This document shows positions 60,720 to 64,000 of a stretch of 64,000 nt of DNA, piece by piece. The stretch lies in NCBI GenBank assembly GCA_033065855.1, contig JAVXUO010000095.1, forward strand, positions 155,492-219,491. The letters run 5' to 3'. This DNA comes from Escallonia rubra (Eukaryota; Streptophyta; Magnoliopsida; Escalloniales; Escalloniaceae). A program made the translations under genes and the position numbers. The stretch's first letter is position 1. Each line of letters starts with the position of its first letter. The notes under the pieces were generated by a model, which saw only the letters and a list, made by a program, of their open reading frames with translations, did no database searches and was not told the DNA's origin.

Positions 60720-60944
60720 ATGGAGGGGCCTGTAGGAGGGCAACCGTGAAAGAGCGCTCTTCTCTGGGTGGGAAGAATCATCATAACAAGTTTCAAATTT
60801 GTGGTAGGCACATTTTTTGGAGCGTACGCTGCTAAGAACTACAACATACGGAACATACGGAACATACACAAGCTTTTCAACACCGAAATCTTGATCGCCA
60901 AGCACTACGAGGAGAATTATCGCAAGCGACGAGCCGATTCTTAG
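60720..60944 (+). pseudogene. Small ORF with one internal stop, product not recognised
   Basis: From ATG at 60720 one frame of 75 codons runs to TAG at 60942-60944, interrupted by a single TGA at codon 10. After the stop it reads ALLWVGRIIITSFKFVVGTF, a probable membrane segment, and then KLFNTEILIAKHYEENYRKR, basic and amphipathic. An acceptor-like CATCCATTTAG lies just before, and a CT-rich leader begins near 60460. NIR appears twice in a row, a short internal duplication. A possible following exon reads REYAARAMSFTQK near 61363. It looks like a gene captured by the CACTA element and then disabled. Confidence 0.5.
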
Positions 60945-60949
60945 CCGAT

Positions 60950-61872
60950 ACGCAATATTTGTCCAATTTTAGGTTTTCCCATGCCCTTTCTTTTGTTATT
61001 CGTTCTTAAAAAATTGGGTTGATTTTGAAACCCTGTGGAAGTGAAGGGATAAGAATTTTGTGGCACTTGATTGCTGGCTAGAATTTGATAGGATTTGAAA
61101 CTCTCTTTTTAGCTTGGGCAGTGGATGATAATGCATGAATTGAATTGTGAGTGTTTAAGGAATTAAAATTTTTGATGGGATTTGAAACTGTGGGTATATA
61201 TGGCGCATCAATCTTATATTCATCTTTCTATTCATGAACGAATCTTTTATGCAAAAAGGTCCCTGGTTTGTGGACGAGTTGTAGAGTTAAATAAGTGTTT
61301 CTTTTTTTGGATTGATGTGTGCACATCTGATATATGCTATCATTAACTCGTACAATACATCCAGGGAATATGCAGCACGTGCCATGAGTTTCACCCAGAA
61401 AATACTTTAAGGTGTTGCCTCAAGATCAAGGGAATATGCAGCACATGCTAAGGGTTTCACCAAGAAAACGCTCGACTCCACAGAATGAGGTTTGTTAAAA
61501 CTATTTCAGCTTCAATAAGTGTTAAGAGCTGTATGCAAGTTCTATGATCGCAACATCTTCTTCTGTACCAAGAGTTGTATGCATGTCAAAATTTTGTTCT
61601 CACCAAACAAATAATTCAATATTCTTCTGTGTTTTCACTGTCCTACCATCTTCTGATAGATACATTTGTGATTGGGATGACAAAACAAGCCACTTCTTCA
61701 ATCATAGACACCATATAAAACCCTGTCTATTATCATATTTCGTGCAAGACATAAAGAAAGTTGTTTATTTAATAGGTAAATCAATAAGTACAATTTCAAA
61801 GAGGACAAGTTACAATAATGTTTCTGAGCTTAGGTTTGTAGCAACTATGGGACTTCGTACTACATGATTACC
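60950..61872. other. Mostly non-coding; contains a 66-bp tandem duplication
   Basis: The block GGGAATATGCAGCAC begins at 61363 and again at 61429. Each copy is about 45-50 bases, and both could encode REYAA-type peptides. It may be a duplicated exon of the small gene at 60720. Nothing else recognised. Confidence 0.5.
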
Positions 61873-62600
61873 TCATATTTCCACCCAACTTAAAGTATCA
61901 TACACCACCAAATCTTTAATTAGCCTTGGACCTTCTATACTCAACCTGTAGCTTTGCTTGTCATTTTTTTCACTGAAAACCAAATTTTTCGGCAAGACGC
62001 TAACCTGTAACCCATCCATTGGTGCTAGTTTTGCTGTATAAGTTGACTTCCCATCACCAACATACGTAACCATCCTCTGAAATTGTTGAACAATCTTAAC
62101 CCCCAAGTTTGAGTCATTTGCACTGAAAAATGCAATGAAAGAGGGGTAGTTGAGGTCCAATGAAGAGTTGGAGCAACTATTTGAAGAGGATTTGGTGATA
62201 ATTTGTATTTATTTTTGGGTAAAATTTAATGCACAAAGGAGAGTGACATAATCTTCCGTTGTCATGTCGTATATGAGATCAGGGTCTAGTGCCTTGTTTG
62301 GATTAATATGGCCAGCTCCCATAGCTAGAAGGCTAGCTGGTTTGTTAGTGATTCCAATGTCTTGGATTGGGTTGAACATGTTATCTATGACATCCCACGT
62401 GGTCATCGTGGCCGAACGGATGGTGGCGGTAGTCCATTCAGGGTGTGCCCTTTTCAAAAGTATAACTATTCCGGCAGCATGCAGGCATGACATGGACGTC
62501 CTTGACAATAAATTGAAGTCGCTAAAAAGTTTACCCGAGCTCAATTCTGTGGCTGGAATATTACGAGGCCATGGAACCAAAATCGAAATGGGACCAACCC
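61873..62600 (-). pseudogene. Subtilisin-like serine protease (SBT), C-terminal fragment, broken
   Basis: On the minus strand, 62580-62209 covers the end of the peptidase S8 domain and the catalytic-serine region. It reads RTSMSCLHAAGIVILLKRAH, where the family has GTSMxCPHxxG, so two conserved residues flanking the serine are changed. MGAGHINPNKALDPDLIYDM follows. After one in-frame TAA at about 62209-62211 the same frame resumes with the fibronectin-III-like tail (SLDLNYPSFIAFFSAN, LVFSEKNDKQSY) and ends at 61873. The protease-associated domain, His and Asp regions are absent upstream. It is a 3' remnant of a plant subtilase gene. Confidence 0.85.
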
Positions 62601-62619
62601 ATGTGGCCTAATCTCCAAA

Positions 62620-64000
62620 GTCCTTATGTTCTTTGAAACGGATCAAAAGTAATTTGTCTAATTGTGTCACAGCCGAAAGCAAATTGGGATTGGTGATAAG
62701 ATGGATGGTGATGCATGAGATTCAAATTTCTTAACCTCTTGAAAGGGCAGTCCCCGGTCTCTTATAAAAGTAGCTAACGTAGCACAAATGTGGGCATTTG
62801 TTTTTGGTCTGATCTTGTACTTTGCCTGTTGATTGGACTAGCTGTTTTTTGTGTTAAAAGATGGAAAATGGACTTCGCCATGATCCATGACTCATGAGGT
62901 CCTACCTACTCTTCCTTCTTAATCTTGCTTTAGTCTTCTTGAATGATAAGGAACAAAAGAAGGGACTTTATGTAGCTGCAATTCATAATCTTGTATATCA
63001 ATTCAATAGAAAATTCAAGATAAAAAGGTGCAGATCAGGTCGACATGGTTGTAAAAAGTGGCCGAGTTTATCTTCGCAGTTGCTTATGGATGAATGAATT
63101 TATACACGATCGTGCGCATACACTGTATGTGGTGTCGCACTTTTCATTGCAGGCCCAAAGTTGAATGCATCGAGTCCAACTTTAGGAACGTTGATGATTT
63201 ATACAATGGTCAGAGGGATTCGACATCTTAACAAAATCATGATGGGAAACCCATTCTCCAGTACAGTTTAATGAAAAAGATAGTTTTTGCTGCTAGTTTT
63301 GTTGGAAGAAGAGAGTTTATGCATGCTGCATGTAGGTGTTGTGTTCATCATAAATGTTTTATACTCGTCGTTGTAAGCCAGATGAAAAGAAAATAGCTGC
63401 ATCACGGGCTGGAATGTTCTTTGTTTAGGCTGGAATGTTGTTTGTTTATGCTTTCATCCATGCTATGCCAGTGTCATCTCAGGCTGGAATATTGTTTGTT
63501 TAGTGAAGTTCTTGCATTTCAATAGACAAGATTGAATTTCCCAATAAAATCCCAAATGAGCTTAGGCTAACACTTAGCACCTTTACAACATCCTCCAATA
63601 AGAATTATGTATGCTTAGGGTATTAGATATTAGGTTGGCATAACCCGACAGTTAGTCAGTGGTAGTTGTCTTGGTGGTGAGTGTTTGGCCGCAATTGGTG
63701 GTAGCCGTGATGGTGGTGGTGAGTGATTGGTGGCTATGGTTGTGGGGAGGTGGGTGTCGCCAGTGCTAGGTAAGAGTGAGAGTATTAGGTAATTAGGATA
63801 CCAGATGCTCTATTTTGGGATTTTCTTTTATAAGAGAGGCACATGTTTTGCCTTGGATATTTATATGTAGTGAAATATTTTAGTCTTGGAGTGCAGACAA
63901 ATTTACAGCTTTGTTGTAAAACGACTCTTACGTCTTACTTTTAAATGTTCATCTATTAATGCATTTGGTACAAATACAATAATTCAACCAAAAACTTGTA
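62620..64000. other. No gene recognised
   Basis: AT-rich with a GGTGGT-rich stretch near 63690-63750. No convincing exon, RNA gene or transposon end was seen. Confidence 0.6.

Noticed and set aside
60085..64000. Complete second CACTA element
   Set aside because: No terminus complementary to CACTACGAAAAAA with a GAT duplication could be found before the window end; only one end is claimed.

Overview
This is nuclear DNA from a flowering plant, most likely a eudicot. The evidence is the plant splice sites, the Xa21/EFR-type LRR receptor kinases, a sucrose-phosphate synthase exon, and plant-specific transposon lineages (Tat-type Ty3/gypsy with a second RNase H, TRIMs, MULEs, hAT, CACTA and a plant L1-type LINE). 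Most of the 64 kb is transposon sequence, often nested. The species cannot be named from the sequence alone.

Layout. 1-1.7 kb: the first two exons of a leftward gene for a HOL-type thiol/halide methyltransferase. 1.8-3.7 kb: GC-rich tandem repeats, probably an LTR remnant. 4.4-19 kb: a leftward MULE transposase gene split by a 940-bp hAT element (5507-6446) and an 11-kb Tat LTR retrotransposon (7067-18094, TSD CTTTC). The Tat element carries an antisense, intron-containing plant mobile domain (PMD) gene where the integrase core should be. 19.2-19.7 kb: a truncated LRR receptor fragment. 20.7-22.1 kb: a TRIM array with five 139-bp LTRs and three internal regions. 22.6-23.3 kb: a hAT element. 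24.2-36.2 kb: a leftward Ty1/copia element. One of its LTRs is broken by a CACTA element (27912-35543), which contains a solo LTR (30237-34809), which contains a hAT element (31398-32507). The same copia LTR also carries a 426-bp MITE. 36.5-37.8 kb: another hAT element.

39.1-50.8 kb is the gene-bearing part, a cluster of LRR-XII receptor kinases. The first (39120-42615, +) is intact, about 1010 residues, with one intron. The second (44016-47693, +) is broken by two indels in the LRRs and a juxtamembrane deletion. The third (48599-50743, -) is a chimera. Its first 177 residues are an in-frame piece of sucrose-phosphate synthase, joined to the last LRR, membrane segment and full kinase of the receptor. 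A hAT element sits just upstream of the captured SPS exon. I consider this chimera the most interesting object in the window.

51.9-64 kb: microsatellites, a long-TIR element (53575-54516), a decayed L1-type LINE (about 54.5-60.05 kb, -), one end of a second CACTA element (from 60085) followed by a small broken ORF, and a decayed 3' part of a subtilase gene (61.9-62.6 kb, -).

The receptor kinases would act as plasma-membrane pattern-recognition receptors. The other non-transposon genes look unrelated to them. No tRNA, rRNA or CRISPR array was seen.
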